Shown here: in pieces, positions 1 through 7,774 of the stretch | Numbering within the stretch: position 1 is the stretch's first letter | How the letters are laid out: each line of letters starts with the position of its first letter | Assembly (NCBI RefSeq): GCF_020523625.1 | Contig: NZ_JAJAQH010000001.1 | Coordinates: 1-64,000 of the forward strand | DNA length: 64,000 nt | Direction of reading: 5' to 3' | Origin: Methylovorus menthalis | Lineage (GTDB): Bacteria; Pseudomonadota; Gammaproteobacteria; Burkholderiales; Methylophilaceae | Notes under the pieces: generated by a model | Told to the model about the DNA's origin: nothing | What the model saw: the letters and a program-made list of their open reading frames with translations, nothing else | Database searches by the model: none | Position numbers and translations under genes: made by a program

Positions 1-2
1 AG

Positions 3-42
3 AAAGCCCTGATTGGTCTGCCGCCTTTCAGGGCTTTTGTTT
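3..42. terminator. Inverted repeat with T-tract, terminator-like
   Basis: A 10-bp stem (bases 3-12 with 28-37) and a 15-nt loop is followed on the + strand by TTTTGTTTT. It overlaps the stop codon of the gene-V-like gene. The T-tract suits termination of + strand transcription entering from the left. It may also act on the convergent minus-strand transcript. Confidence 0.55.
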
Positions 43-308
43 TATGCCTTTACCTGTTCCCGTGCATGCTCTCTGGTCTGACTGATTGGGGTAAGTTTTT
101 CGATACGGGGTTGCAGCCGTCCTTGGTAGTTACTCCAGCCGATAGAAGCCATATAAAAGCCAGCCTCAGGCTTGAATTCCGGGTCATAACTTGGGATGAC
201 CCCTACTACCTGATCTACGAAGCATTGCAGATCGTGGCGGACGTATTCCCCGCGTTCACTTTTGCCAGTGCGTGAGCTGATTGCCAGTACTTGAATCTTG
301 AGTTCCAT
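42..308 (-). CDS. Small gene-V-like ssDNA-binding protein (tentative)
   Basis: 88 aa protein. The pattern resembles the gene V/helix-destabilising proteins of filamentous phages: a short beta-rich N-terminus (KIQVLAISSRTGKS), an RGEYV turn, and a C-terminal NYQGRLQPRIEKL segment comparable to the conserved basic tail of Pf1-like gene V proteins. Such proteins coat single-stranded phage DNA before assembly. The ATG at 308 has a good AAAGGAAA ribosome site. It lies downstream of the excisionase-like gene on the same strand, as in Pf-type prophages. The similarity is pattern-level only, so another small phage OB-fold protein is possible. Confidence 0.45.
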   Translation of the reverse strand: MELKIQVLAISSRTGKSERGEYVRHDLQCFVDQVVGVIPSYDPEFKPEAGFYMASIGWSNYQGRLQPRIEKLTPISQTREHAREQVKA

Positions 309-395
309 GGTGTGTTTCCTTTAGTTGATTGAGTGCTTATGTACCCGCTGATTGGGTGTTAAGCCCCTACGGTGCGGGCGTTGCCGAGGGGAGTT

Positions 396-602
396 CTATT
401 CATAAAAGGATTGCTCTAACGCGTTTTTGGTGACGAGCGCGAGGTTGACCAGGCGGTATTTGCCGATCTCAACAACGGGGAGGTAGCCCTTATTAATCCA
501 GCCCGTCACGGTGTCTTCAGTGACGCCTACCAAGTCAGCAAACTTGCGACGCGCCATCACGGGCACAGGTGGCAATTGACTTGTATCTAATTGAGTGTCC
601 AT
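396..602 (-). CDS. Excisionase/MerR-type helix-turn-helix protein
   Basis: 68 aa. The core (ARRKFADLVGVTEDTVTGWI, then NKGYLPVVEIGKYRLVNL) is a compact winged helix of the kind found in excisionases and small phage DNA-binding proteins. ATG at 602 is preceded by AGGTGATT; a GTG two codons earlier (608) is also possible. It is divergent from the XRE repressor with an operator-like inverted repeat between them, and precedes the gene-V-like gene. This matches XisF-type excisionase genes of Pf prophages, where the protein also switches on lytic transcription. Role inferred from context. Confidence 0.6.
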   Translation of the reverse strand: MDTQLDTSQLPPVPVMARRKFADLVGVTEDTVTGWINKGYLPVVEIGKYRLVNLALVTKNALEQSFYE

Positions 603-703
603 AATCACCTATAGCTTTCATTGCATGTCATTGGATGTTCTTATAGGACTATATTCGTTTAAGAATATAGTATGGATCAAACTATATTCGCATAAAGATA
701 CAG
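603..703. promoter_or_regulatory. Divergent operator region of the prophage switch
   Basis: The AT-rich intergenic DNA holds a perfect 9-bp inverted repeat, ACTATATTC (648-656) and GAATATAGT (663-671), with 6 nt between arms. A third copy of the half site, ACTATATTC, is at 681-689. A looser outer pair, CCTATA (608-613) and TATAGG (642-647), flanks it. This layout suits binding by the divergent repressor and excisionase-like protein. No footprint data; inference from symmetry and position. Confidence 0.6.
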
Positions 704-964
704 ATGTCAATATCTCAGGGTAAAAAAATTAGATTGATCCGTGAGAGCTTAAACATGGGGAGAGGTGAATTCTCAGATACCACGGGGATACCAAAACAAA
801 CCTTGATTGGTTATGAGATGGAAAGAACAAAACCCGGGGGAGAAGCTCTCGCTTCAATCGCAAAGGTGTGGCCAGAGTTTGCTGCATATCTTCTTACGGA
901 TGAAACTCACATAAAACAAAGAAAACCCGAGTTAGATCAAACAAGATTAAAAAGCCAAGAATGA
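704..964 (+). CDS. XRE-family helix-turn-helix repressor
   Basis: 86 aa. The N-terminal two thirds is a Cro/C1-type helix-turn-helix (IRLIRESLNMGRGEFSDTTG, IPKQTLIGYEMERTKPGGEAL). The C-terminus is short and charged, with no peptidase domain, so induction by RecA-stimulated self-cleavage is not expected. It is divergent from the excisionase-like gene and 60 bp upstream of the DUF4747 gene on the same strand, so it probably shares a transcript with the two cargo genes, as cI does with rexAB in lambda. The ribosome site is weak. Likely represses the element's lytic genes. Confidence 0.75.
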   Translation: MSISQGKKIRLIRESLNMGRGEFSDTTGIPKQTLIGYEMERTKPGGEALASIAKVWPEFAAYLLTDETHIKQRKPELDQTRLKSQE

Positions 965-1024
965 AACATCAAATAGGCTAATAAATAATAAGCACAAACA
1001 GTTAATTAAAGTCAGGAGGGGAAC

Positions 1025-1882
1025 ATGGCAAGACAAATAGGATTAAGTATTTCGGGGATTAATATCGTTACACACCCACACTCCCCAGAGAGATATGTGG
1101 ATTTATTCAAGTCTCTTTACTCACTTAAACTAAGCAGATCAATTCGCACCACTCAACGCATCATGCTTGGTGAGCTGTCAAGAATTGATGACAGCGATCT
1201 TACAGAAGGAATTTTTGGAAGAATATACAAGTTTGATCAAATTGATCCAAATATGCCTTGGTTCAATGTAGAAACAAATGAGGTTGCTACAGATGAAGAA
1301 CTTGCTGCTATTTCGATACCAGAATCATTAAAGCCAAACTTCACAACATTTGATTTTGTCTTCTACCCTAAGACACACAAATTTTTCTTCACCAGCTCTC
1401 ATAAAGGGAAACATTTAAGCGCTGGCGTTGTGAAACGGCTATTTGAATATCTTATCGAGCACCCAGCAATCAGAGAGAATTTTGGAAAAGTAGAAATAAC
1501 AATAATTCCAGACCAAACACAGCTAGAAAATATATTTAATATTTACAATTTACGGAAATTAGAGATTGATGTTGTTTTACCTAATCCAGACGACAACGAA
1601 GAGGACGAAAGAGAAATATTTAGTCGCTTAGAGCGGCAAAATGCGAGAAGAATTAAACAAGTAATTGTTGCAGAACCTAGAGAATCAATTGAGCCTGACG
1701 AAGAAACAAAGAAACTTGCAAGAGTTGCCGCTTCGAACGGAAAGGTAATAGGAACTGGTTATACCCAAACAGGTGAAAAGATTGAAGAGTCAACAACAAA
1801 AACCCCATGGAGCAACCAAATCACATACGATCCGGACACTGAAATTCCAGCACTTGTTCTAATCCAAAACACCAGGCCATGA
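1025..1882 (+). CDS. DUF4747 family protein, candidate RexA-like sensor
   Basis: 285 aa, soluble, no signal peptide. I recognise the DUF4747 pattern: an N-terminal IxxINIVTHPHSPERYVDLF block, a central segment with PNFTTFDFVFYPKTHKFFF, and the PNPDD...E.RL..QN block near residue 190, ending in a hydrophilic tail. No enzymatic motif is visible and no function is established for the family that I know of. A strong ribosome site (AGGAGGGGAAC) precedes ATG 1025. Its stop overlaps the start of the next gene by four bases (ATGA), so the two products are probably made together. Length, position behind a repressor and pairing with a four-TM protein parallel lambda RexA/RexB; that parallel is inference. 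Confidence 0.7.
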   Translation: MARQIGLSISGINIVTHPHSPERYVDLFKSLYSLKLSRSIRTTQRIMLGELSRIDDSDLTEGIFGRIYKFDQIDPNMPWFNVETNEVATDEELAAISIPESLKPNFTTFDFVFYPKTHKFFFTSSHKGKHLSAGVVKRLFEYLIEHPAIRENFGKVEITIIPDQTQLENIFNIYNLRKLEIDVVLPNPDDNEEDEREIFSRLERQNARRIKQVIVAEPRESIEPDEETKKLARVAASNGKVIGTGYTQTGEKIEESTTKTPWSNQITYDPDTEIPALVLIQNTRP

Positions 1883-2532
1883 ACACGATCAAAAAGTATG
1901 GGAAACAATATATAGGTGTAAAAAACATCCTTAAGAAATATTGGAGGATTTATGGTGGCTGTAATGCATTGATTGGCTCACCCTATTTGCACCTATCTTT
2001 ACTTTTAACAGCGATAAGCTCGCACTACTGGATTTATACGGAAAATTGGTTTGATCTCCCGACATCGGTTCTTCCAAATCTTATTGGTTTTACACTAGCC
2101 GGGCTGGCTATTTTCTTATCATTTGGCAATGATCAATATCAAAATCTCATAACCGGAAAATTCCCAGATGAAGACTCCAACAGAAACTCTCCATACCTAG
2201 GATTTTCAGTTACCTTTCTTCATTTTGTTTTAGTGCAAATAGTTGCGCTTCTTTTTGCATTGATAACAAAATCCCTTCAATTTCCATTTCCATTTGGAGT
2301 TGAATTTTATAACAACTATTTCAAATATTTTGTTATAGCTGCAAATGGAATAGGATACTGGATATTTTTATACAGTATCTGCATTGGGATTGCAGCGGTT
2401 TTTAGCATATTTAGACTAATTTGTTCCTTTGATGAATACGCCACTCTCGAAAGGGAAAGGCTATTACAAATAGAAAGTGAGTCTAATGCTAAAAACATTT
2501 CTAAGAATGATGATATCAAGCTAAAAAATTAG
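1879..2532 (+). CDS. Four-TM membrane protein, candidate RexB-like effector
   Basis: 217 aa. Four hydrophobic segments are visible: about residues 34-53, 64-83, 107-130 and 150-181, with a basic N-terminus and a charged, coiled C-terminal tail (YATLERERLLQIESESNAK). No signal peptide and no recognised family. Its ATG overlaps the DUF4747 stop, so translation is coupled. Low GC and AT-rich codons mark it as part of the transferred element. In prophage exclusion systems a small multi-pass protein paired with a cytoplasmic sensor usually depolarises the membrane; a similar role here is a hypothesis. It ends 8 bp from the convergent integrase stop. Confidence 0.7.
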   Translation: MNTIKKYGKQYIGVKNILKKYWRIYGGCNALIGSPYLHLSLLLTAISSHYWIYTENWFDLPTSVLPNLIGFTLAGLAIFLSFGNDQYQNLITGKFPDEDSNRNSPYLGFSVTFLHFVLVQIVALLFALITKSLQFPFPFGVEFYNNYFKYFVIAANGIGYWIFLYSICIGIAAVFSIFRLICSFDEYATLERERLLQIESESNAKNISKNDDIKLKN

Positions 2533-2540
2533 AGCTATAT

Positions 2541-3725
2541 TCATACATTAAATTCAAGCAAGTAGTCAGCCCATTTTTGCATCATCTCCGTTCTCTGTTC
2601 GATAAATTTAGTGCGGTTATACGCAGCACCTAAGGCATCTGGGACTTTATGGGCTAGCTGATGCTCGATGACGTAGGGATCGAAGTTTAAGCGTTCGTGC
2701 AGTATCGTGCGGGCCATGGCGCGAAAACCGTGGCCTGTTATCTCTGTTTGGGTGTTATAGCCCATTCTCTTTAAGGCGGCATTGATTGCTGCCGCGCTCA
2801 TGGGCTTTTTTGGATCGTGTCCACCCATAAATACCCATTCTCCATGCCCCGATACAGGCTTGATCGCTTCCAGCAGCTCAACCGCCTGTGTGGAAAGTGG
2901 CACCAAGTGATCAATATTGGTTTTGCTGACCCTAAAGCGCCACTCCTTCTTTTCCAGATCAATATCTGCCCATCTTGCCTTGCGTAGCTCGCTAGGGCGC
3001 ACGAATACGAGTGGGGCTAACCTCAGGGCTGTCTGTACCGTGAAAGAGCCTGTGAAGCCTTCTATTGCTTTCAGCAGTTGGGCAACTTGCTCGGGTTCTG
3101 TGAACGAGGCCATATGCTTGACGTTATGTGATGGCAGAGCTCGTCTTAAATCATGCGTAACGTCACGTATTGCCCGGCCCGTTTGAACCGCATATCTGAA
3201 GACCTGCCCTGTCGCCTGCAATGTGCGGTGCGCAGTCTCTATTTTGTTTTGCGCTTGAATACGCCGAATGCATTTCAGAATCTCAGGGGCAGTTAACTGA
3301 TCAATAGGGACTGCTCCGATCCAAGGGAACATGAAGACTTCCAGCCGCCGAAATACGCGCTGGCGGTGTAAGTCGCTTTTATTGAGCATATAACTGGCGA
3401 CCCACTCCCGCGCTATTACCTCAAAGCAGCTTTCATTTTTGGCGGTTCGTGAGGCGCGCTCTGCTTTTCGGTTCTCACCTGGATCAACAGGTGGATCATT
3501 TGCAAGGAGCTTACGGGCTTTATCAAGTTTTTCTCGGGCATGGGCAAGTGTTGTATCTGGGTAAACACCTAGAGCAAGCGTCTTCCGTTTGTAGTTAAAC
3601 CGATAATCGAAGCGCCAATATTTACCGGATGACTTTACGAGTAGATATAGACCATTGCCGTCTGTCAGCTTGTAAGGCTTTGGTTTGGGATCAGCATTCT
3701 TTACTGCGAGGTCTGTAAGGGCCAT
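2541..3725 (-). CDS. Tyrosine integrase, P4-type (arm-binding DUF4102)
   Basis: 394 aa from the ATG at 3725, giving the usual MALTDLAVKNADPK start; an upstream in-frame ATG at 3776 would add 17 atypical residues. The N-terminal DUF4102 arm-binding domain (KPYKLTDGNGLYLLV, ALGVYPDTTLAHAREK) is followed by a core-binding region and the catalytic domain. Catalytic residues are visible: Arg in PSELRKARW, His-x-x-Arg in TGHGFRAMAR, His in HQLAHKV and the nucleophile in AAYNRTKF. It catalyses site-specific integration and excision at the adjacent tRNA-Thr. Full length and apparently intact. Confidence 0.93.
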   Translation of the reverse strand: MALTDLAVKNADPKPKPYKLTDGNGLYLLVKSSGKYWRFDYRFNYKRKTLALGVYPDTTLAHAREKLDKARKLLANDPPVDPGENRKAERASRTAKNESCFEVIAREWVASYMLNKSDLHRQRVFRRLEVFMFPWIGAVPIDQLTAPEILKCIRRIQAQNKIETAHRTLQATGQVFRYAVQTGRAIRDVTHDLRRALPSHNVKHMASFTEPEQVAQLLKAIEGFTGSFTVQTALRLAPLVFVRPSELRKARWADIDLEKKEWRFRVSKTNIDHLVPLSTQAVELLEAIKPVSGHGEWVFMGGHDPKKPMSAAAINAALKRMGYNTQTEITGHGFRAMARTILHERLNFDPYVIEHQLAHKVPDALGAAYNRTKFIEQRTEMMQKWADYLLEFNV

Positions 3726-3907
3726 GACGGTATCTGGTAATGACGGTACTTGAGATACCGCGAAAGATACCGTCAACGATTATGGACTGTCAACGAACCT
3801 CAATAGAAATCTTTAAATGTGGAATATTTATAAATAATTGTATTTATTGATATTTATAAATCGCATTAGACACCATTGGATGTCTTTGGATTGCATTATG
3901 CGAGGAG
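3726..3907. other. Attachment-site region with arm-type repeats
   Basis: This non-coding stretch lies between the integrase start and the tRNA 3' end. It is very AT-rich and contains a 12-bp direct repeat ATATTTATAAAT (3823-3834 and 3849-3860), plus the repeated GATACCGTCAACG-like sequence just upstream of the integrase. These are plausible integrase arm or IHF sites. The att core is expected within the tRNA 3' part; the second att copy is outside the window. Confidence 0.5.
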
Positions 3908-3983
3908 TGGTGCCGGAGATAGGAATCGAACCTACGACCTTCTCATTACGAATGAGCTGCTCTACCAACTGAGCTACACCGGC
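3908..3983 (-). tRNA. tRNA-Thr (anticodon CGT)
   Basis: 76 nt including an encoded CCA. On the minus strand it starts GCCGGTG and ends CTCCGGC-A-CCA. The D arm is GCTC/GAGC, the anticodon loop TTCGTAA gives CGT (codon ACG), and the T arm is GTAGG TTCGATT CCTAT. Acceptor position 6-67 is a T-T mismatch. The G-A pair at 27-43 also occurs in E. coli thrW, so it is not a defect. The integrated element lies at its 3' side. Confidence 0.95.
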
Positions 3984-4077
3984 ACTTGAAAGAACTGCAT
4001 GAGGAATGCAGGGCTTGAATTATAAGGGCTTGCGGCGGCGAGGGCAAACCGTGGCGTGACCTTGCCCACGCTTAAAC

Positions 4078-5235
4078 CTAGTGCTGATTGCCGTAACCGA
4101 TAAGGCCGAGGATGAATCGGACGGCGCCGAAGACCAACCAGGAAAAGCCGCGGCGGATGAAGTGACCGCGCTGCCATTCTTGTGGACGTATCTGCACGGC
4201 GCCCTCTTGAATGGCGAGCTCCAGATCGTGCTTGAGGGTGAGGGCAAAAGCGTTATCCATGACGGCGACATTGGCCTCGCGCGCCAGCAGAAGACTGAAT
4301 GGGTCGATGTTGGAGGAGCCGACGGTGGCCCATTTGCTATCGACCATGGCAACTTTGCTGTGCATGAAGCTTTTACGGTATTCGTAAATCTCGATACCGC
4401 TATCCAGCAGCTGATGGTAGATGGCGTGGGTGGCGGTCATGAAGACGTACTCAAGCCGCCCTTGCAGCAGCAGGCGCACGCGCACGCCGCGCTGGGCGGC
4501 GGCAATCAGGGCGCGGCGAAAGCGGCGGCCGGGCAAAAAATAGGCATTGGCGATGAGGATTTCATCGCGGGCGCGGCCGATGGCTTGCAGGTACATGCGC
4601 TCGATATCGCGCCGGTGCAGCACGTTATCGCGAATGAGAAAAGCGGCGCGGACGTTGCCAGTGATGCTGGGTTTGGTGTCGCCATCAACCGTGGAGGCAT
4701 AGCGCACTTGCAGGTGCATCCAGGCGATGCGCTGCCACAGGCGCTCTACGCGCAGCTGTATTTCGGGCAGCAGCGGGCCTTGCACCCGCACGGCATAATC
4801 AATGCGCGGGCCCATGTTTCCCGGCACATCCATGTCGTCAATAATGTTGATGCCACCGACAAAGGCGACTTGCGCATCGACCGTGACCAGCTTGCGGTGC
4901 AGACGTCGAAGGCGGTTGCGTTTGAAGGTCCAGGGCGAAATCTTGGGGCGGTAAAACAGCACCTGCACGCCTGCCTGCTCCAGCTGCTCGCGGGTGTTTT
5001 CAGGGAAATGCCGGCAGCCGTAGCCATCCAGCAGCAGATGCACCTGCACACCACGGCCCACCGCATGCAGCAGCGCCGCAGTCACCTGCTGGCCGATGTC
5101 GTCCATTTCGTAGATATAGGTTTCGAGAAAAATCTCGTAGCGCGCGCTATCCAGCGCTTGCAGCAGCGCGGGAAAATATTCCGTGCCGTTGCGCAGCAGG
5201 CGTACATCATTGCCCCGGCTGTAGCGCGGCCTCAT
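4078..5235 (-). CDS. clsB: Cardiolipin synthase B-type phospholipase D protein
   Basis: 385 aa with two phospholipase-D HKD motifs: HRKLVTVDAQVAFVGGIN near residue 115 and HSKVAMVDSKWATVGSSN near 295. ClsB enzymes join phospholipid headgroups at the inner membrane (cardiolipin or phosphatidylglycerol formation). A hydrophobic segment near the C-terminus (WLVFGAVRFILGLIGYG) may anchor it. Its start overlaps the stop of the upstream EEP nuclease gene by four bases; the EEP-ClsB pair is common in Betaproteobacteria. Assignment to ClsB rather than ClsA rests on the missing N-terminal membrane hairpin. Confidence 0.85.
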   Translation of the reverse strand: MRPRYSRGNDVRLLRNGTEYFPALLQALDSARYEIFLETYIYEMDDIGQQVTAALLHAVGRGVQVHLLLDGYGCRHFPENTREQLEQAGVQVLFYRPKISPWTFKRNRLRRLHRKLVTVDAQVAFVGGINIIDDMDVPGNMGPRIDYAVRVQGPLLPEIQLRVERLWQRIAWMHLQVRYASTVDGDTKPSITGNVRAAFLIRDNVLHRRDIERMYLQAIGRARDEILIANAYFLPGRRFRRALIAAAQRGVRVRLLLQGRLEYVFMTATHAIYHQLLDSGIEIYEYRKSFMHSKVAMVDSKWATVGSSNIDPFSLLLAREANVAVMDNAFALTLKHDLELAIQEGAVQIRPQEWQRGHFIRRGFSWLVFGAVRFILGLIGYGNQH

Positions 5236-5984
5236 CGTTTTTCCAGCACTGCTGAGAGGGCGGCATGGTCGGAGGTGTTGGCCGCACGCACGCCACCATG
5301 CACATGCGCGCTGTGGATGTGAAAGCCGCGCACATAGATGCGGTCCAGCCGGAACAGAGGAAACATGGCGGGGAAGCTGCGCGCCGGTTTGCCATGGGCA
5401 TGCTCAAACACTTCGCGCATGTTGAGCGCATCCATCACCTGATGCCCGGCCGAGAGGCGCCAATCGTTAAAATCCCCGGCGATCACGAGCGGTGCATCTT
5501 CCGGAATCACGGCATGAATGTAATCGCGCAGGGCGCCAAACTGCTTGAAACGCCAGCGGGCCAGCAGCCCAAGATGCACACAAATGCAGTGCAGGGTTTG
5601 CGGCCAGCCTTCTATCGCGATTTCACAATGCAGCAGGCCGCGCTGCTCGATTTCATGCGCAGAAATATCGTGGGTGGTGGATTGCAGGATGGGAAAGCGC
5701 GACAGCACCGCATTGCCATGATGGCCGCCGGGGTAAACCGCGTTTTTGCCATAGGCGTAGTTGGGGCCGCAGGCGTCGGCCAGAAAATGAGTTTGGCCGT
5801 TCGTCGGCCAGTGTTTAAAGCGCAGGCCATTACCATGGTGCTCGTCTTGCACTTCCTGCAAAAACACCACGTCAGCCTGCAGGTTGCGGATCATCTCGCG
5901 CTGATCATGCAGGGCCAGACGCGCATTGAAGCTCGTCACCCCTTTATGAATATTGAATGTAGCTACGCGCAGCGTGGGCAGCAT
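5232..5984 (-). CDS. Endonuclease/exonuclease/phosphatase family protein
   Basis: 250 aa, single EEP domain. Motifs in order: ATFNIHKG near the N-terminus, VVFLQEVQDEH with the metal-binding Glu, a central HLG, VIAGDFNDWR, LDRIYVRG, and the C-terminal SDHAALSAVL with catalytic Asp-His. All residues needed for a metal-dependent phosphodiesterase are present. No signal peptide. Translationally coupled to clsB, so a lipid-related phosphodiesterase role is as likely as DNA cleavage; substrate unknown. Confidence 0.85.
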   Translation of the reverse strand: MLPTLRVATFNIHKGVTSFNARLALHDQREMIRNLQADVVFLQEVQDEHHGNGLRFKHWPTNGQTHFLADACGPNYAYGKNAVYPGGHHGNAVLSRFPILQSTTHDISAHEIEQRGLLHCEIAIEGWPQTLHCICVHLGLLARWRFKQFGALRDYIHAVIPEDAPLVIAGDFNDWRLSAGHQVMDALNMREVFEHAHGKPARSFPAMFPLFRLDRIYVRGFHIHSAHVHGGVRAANTSDHAALSAVLEKR

Positions 5985-6044
5985 GGAATCCCGATTAAGT
6001 GAACACGCAGGGTGCGACGCTGAATCGGCATCAAGGTTCCTCGC

Positions 6045-7142
6045 TTATGAGGCATCCAGCATGCGTTGCAGCGTGAGCTTGGCCAGCTCGGCCTCGTGTG
6101 GCGGCACGCTGATGCGGTTGACCACATTGCCATCCGCCAGGTTTTCCAGCGTCCAGGCCAAGTGTTGCGGGTCGATGCGCGCCATGGTCGAGCACTCGCA
6201 GATCACGTGCGACATGAATTGCACCAGTTTGCCTTCAGGCTTCATCTGCTCGGCCAGGCGGTTCACCAGATTCAGCTCGGTGCCCACCAGCCACTTGGTG
6301 CCCGCGGGCGCTTCGGACACGGTCTTGAGGATATATTCGGTGGAGCCGACATAGTCAGAATTCAGGCACACCTCAAACGGCGACTCGGGGTGCGAGATGA
6401 CGAAGCCATCCGGATGTTCAGCACGGAAGCGCGTGATGTTCTGCTCGCGGAACATCTGGTGCACGGCGCAATGGCCTTTCCACAACAGAATCTTGGCATT
6501 CTTGATCTGCTCTTCGGTGAGGCCGCCCATGGGCTGGTCCGGGTCCCACACGGGCATTTGCTCCAAGGGAATACCCATCTTGTAACCGCTCCAACGGCCC
6601 AGGTTCTGATCCGGGAAGAACAGGACTTTTTCGCGCTGGGCAAATGCCCACTCCAGAATCTTGGGCGCATTGGTCGAGGTACAGACGATGCCGCCGTGCT
6701 CGCCGCAAAAAGCTTTGAGGTCAGCAGCGGAGTTGATGTAAGTGACCGGCGTAATGGTGGCATCAAAATCCAGCACCTTGGCCAGCTCGCGGCGCGAACG
6801 CTCTACCTTGGCGAGGTTGGCCATATCGGCCATGGAGCAACCCGCCGCCAGGTCAGGCAGAATCGCGATCTGCTCGGGACGCGACAGAATATCCGCCACC
6901 TCGGCCATGAAATGCACGCCCAGAAACACGATGTACTCCGCATCCGTCTGCGCGGCAAAGCGCGACAACTTGAGCGAATCGCCGGTGTAATCGGCATGGC
7001 GGTAAACGCTCTCCTGCTGGTAATGGTGACCGAGGATCACCAGGCGTTTGCCCAGCCTGGCCTTGGCCGCCAGAATGCGTTCCTGGCAATCATCCTCGGC
7101 GGCGTGTTGGTAGCGTTCAAATTTGATGGTGGCTGTTTGCAT
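6045..7142 (-). CDS. nadA: Quinolinate synthase A
   Basis: 365 aa, full length. Condenses iminoaspartate with dihydroxyacetone phosphate to quinolinate for NAD synthesis, using a [4Fe-4S] cluster. Signature segments are LGHHYQQESVYRHADYTGDS near residue 38, the cluster cysteines in AAGCSMADMA and GIVCTSTNAP, and VICECSTMARIDP near 315. It starts at ATG 7142 with no overlapping neighbour and is probably monocistronic. nadB and nadC are not in the window. Confidence 0.97.
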   Translation of the reverse strand: MQTATIKFERYQHAAEDDCQERILAAKARLGKRLVILGHHYQQESVYRHADYTGDSLKLSRFAAQTDAEYIVFLGVHFMAEVADILSRPEQIAILPDLAAGCSMADMANLAKVERSRRELAKVLDFDATITPVTYINSAADLKAFCGEHGGIVCTSTNAPKILEWAFAQREKVLFFPDQNLGRWSGYKMGIPLEQMPVWDPDQPMGGLTEEQIKNAKILLWKGHCAVHQMFREQNITRFRAEHPDGFVISHPESPFEVCLNSDYVGSTEYILKTVSEAPAGTKWLVGTELNLVNRLAEQMKPEGKLVQFMSHVICECSTMARIDPQHLAWTLENLADGNVVNRISVPPHEAELAKLTLQRMLDAS

Positions 7143-7227
7143 GATTTCCGTTTACCTGTTGGGGCGCAAGCATCTGGCTGCCGCCCTATTGTGAGCCTGG
7201 GGCTCGAATTTCAAAAAACACCTGACT

Positions 7228-7695
7228 CTATAATGTTTCACCATGGCGGGCGCCCAGCATGCGCAGGGCTTCGACATTGGTCCATGAAAATACTTTTTTG
7301 GCGGCCTCACGCCAGTCCACCCACTTATAGCGCACGTGCTCATCCGGCGCGAGCTGCACGGGCAATGGGGCTGGCAACTCAAGGCCGAACACATGCTCGG
7401 TATTCTCCGTTACCCCCGGCGCGTAGCGATAACGCCAGTGCGGGTAGATTTCGTACACATTGGATGCCTGCCAGTCCGTGAACTCATACTGCCGGGCATC
7501 CAGTCCGGTTTCTTCTGCCACCTCGCGTATGGCCGCATCAAACGGGGCTTCCAGCGTGCCATCGGGCAGACGTTCCACACTGCCCGTCACCGATTGCCAG
7601 TAACCCGCCTTGTCGGCGCGCTCCATCAGCAGCACTTGCAAATCCGGCGTATGAATCACGATCAAGGCAGATACCGGAATTTTAAAAGAAGACAT
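7228..7695 (-). CDS. nudB: Dihydroneopterin triphosphate diphosphatase (Nudix)
   Basis: 155 aa Nudix hydrolase. The Nudix box is visible at GTLEAPFDAAIREVAEETGL (about residues 45-65) after GSVERLPD. The IPVSALIVIHTP start and the HVFGLELP segment are typical of NudB, which removes pyrophosphate from dihydroneopterin triphosphate in folate synthesis. In related betaproteobacteria nudB usually sits directly behind aspS; here apt and a TPR/OGT group intervene. Confidence 0.85.
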   Translation of the reverse strand: MSSFKIPVSALIVIHTPDLQVLLMERADKAGYWQSVTGSVERLPDGTLEAPFDAAIREVAEETGLDARQYEFTDWQASNVYEIYPHWRYRYAPGVTENTEHVFGLELPAPLPVQLAPDEHVRYKWVDWREAAKKVFSWTNVEALRMLGARHGETL

Positions 7696-7774
7696 AGTCC
7701 AGGGACAGGCTAAAAGTTAAGTGGAATCGAACTATACCAGCGGGGGAGAGGCGGCGGCTTGGTTCTCCCCAAAA

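Larger units (their letters stand above)
1..3983. mobile_element. Partial integrated element (filamentous-phage-like prophage) at tRNA-Thr
   Basis: The left part of the window is one end of an integrated element; the other end lies before base 1. Seen: a tyrosine integrase next to the 3' end of a tRNA gene, a divergent excisionase-like/repressor gene pair around an inverted repeat, a small gene-V-like protein, and two AT-rich cargo genes whose base composition differs visibly from the GC-rich chromosome to the right. In Pf-type filamentous prophages a small excisionase and the repressor are also divergent, with the ssDNA-binding gene behind the excisionase and cargo behind the repressor; the same layout appears here. 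The phage-type assignment is inference because coat, Zot and replication genes would be outside the window. Integration at tRNA-Thr is well supported by position. Confidence 0.65.

Noticed and set aside
629-638. CATTGGATGT shared with the att region near 3870 as a possible att repeat
   Set aside because: Ten bases only and within AT-rich DNA; the true second att should copy the tRNA 3' end and is outside the window.
3908-3983. G27-A43 mismatch as a sign of a damaged tRNA-Thr
   Set aside because: The same pair occurs in E. coli thrW, so it is normal for this tRNA.
4081-5322. 413-residue + strand frame over clsB, and similar long frames at 6066-7481, 11689-13128, 16638-17930, 17917-19362 and 20204-21832
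   Set aside because: Each lies antisense to a gene with recognised domains and has no domain of its own.
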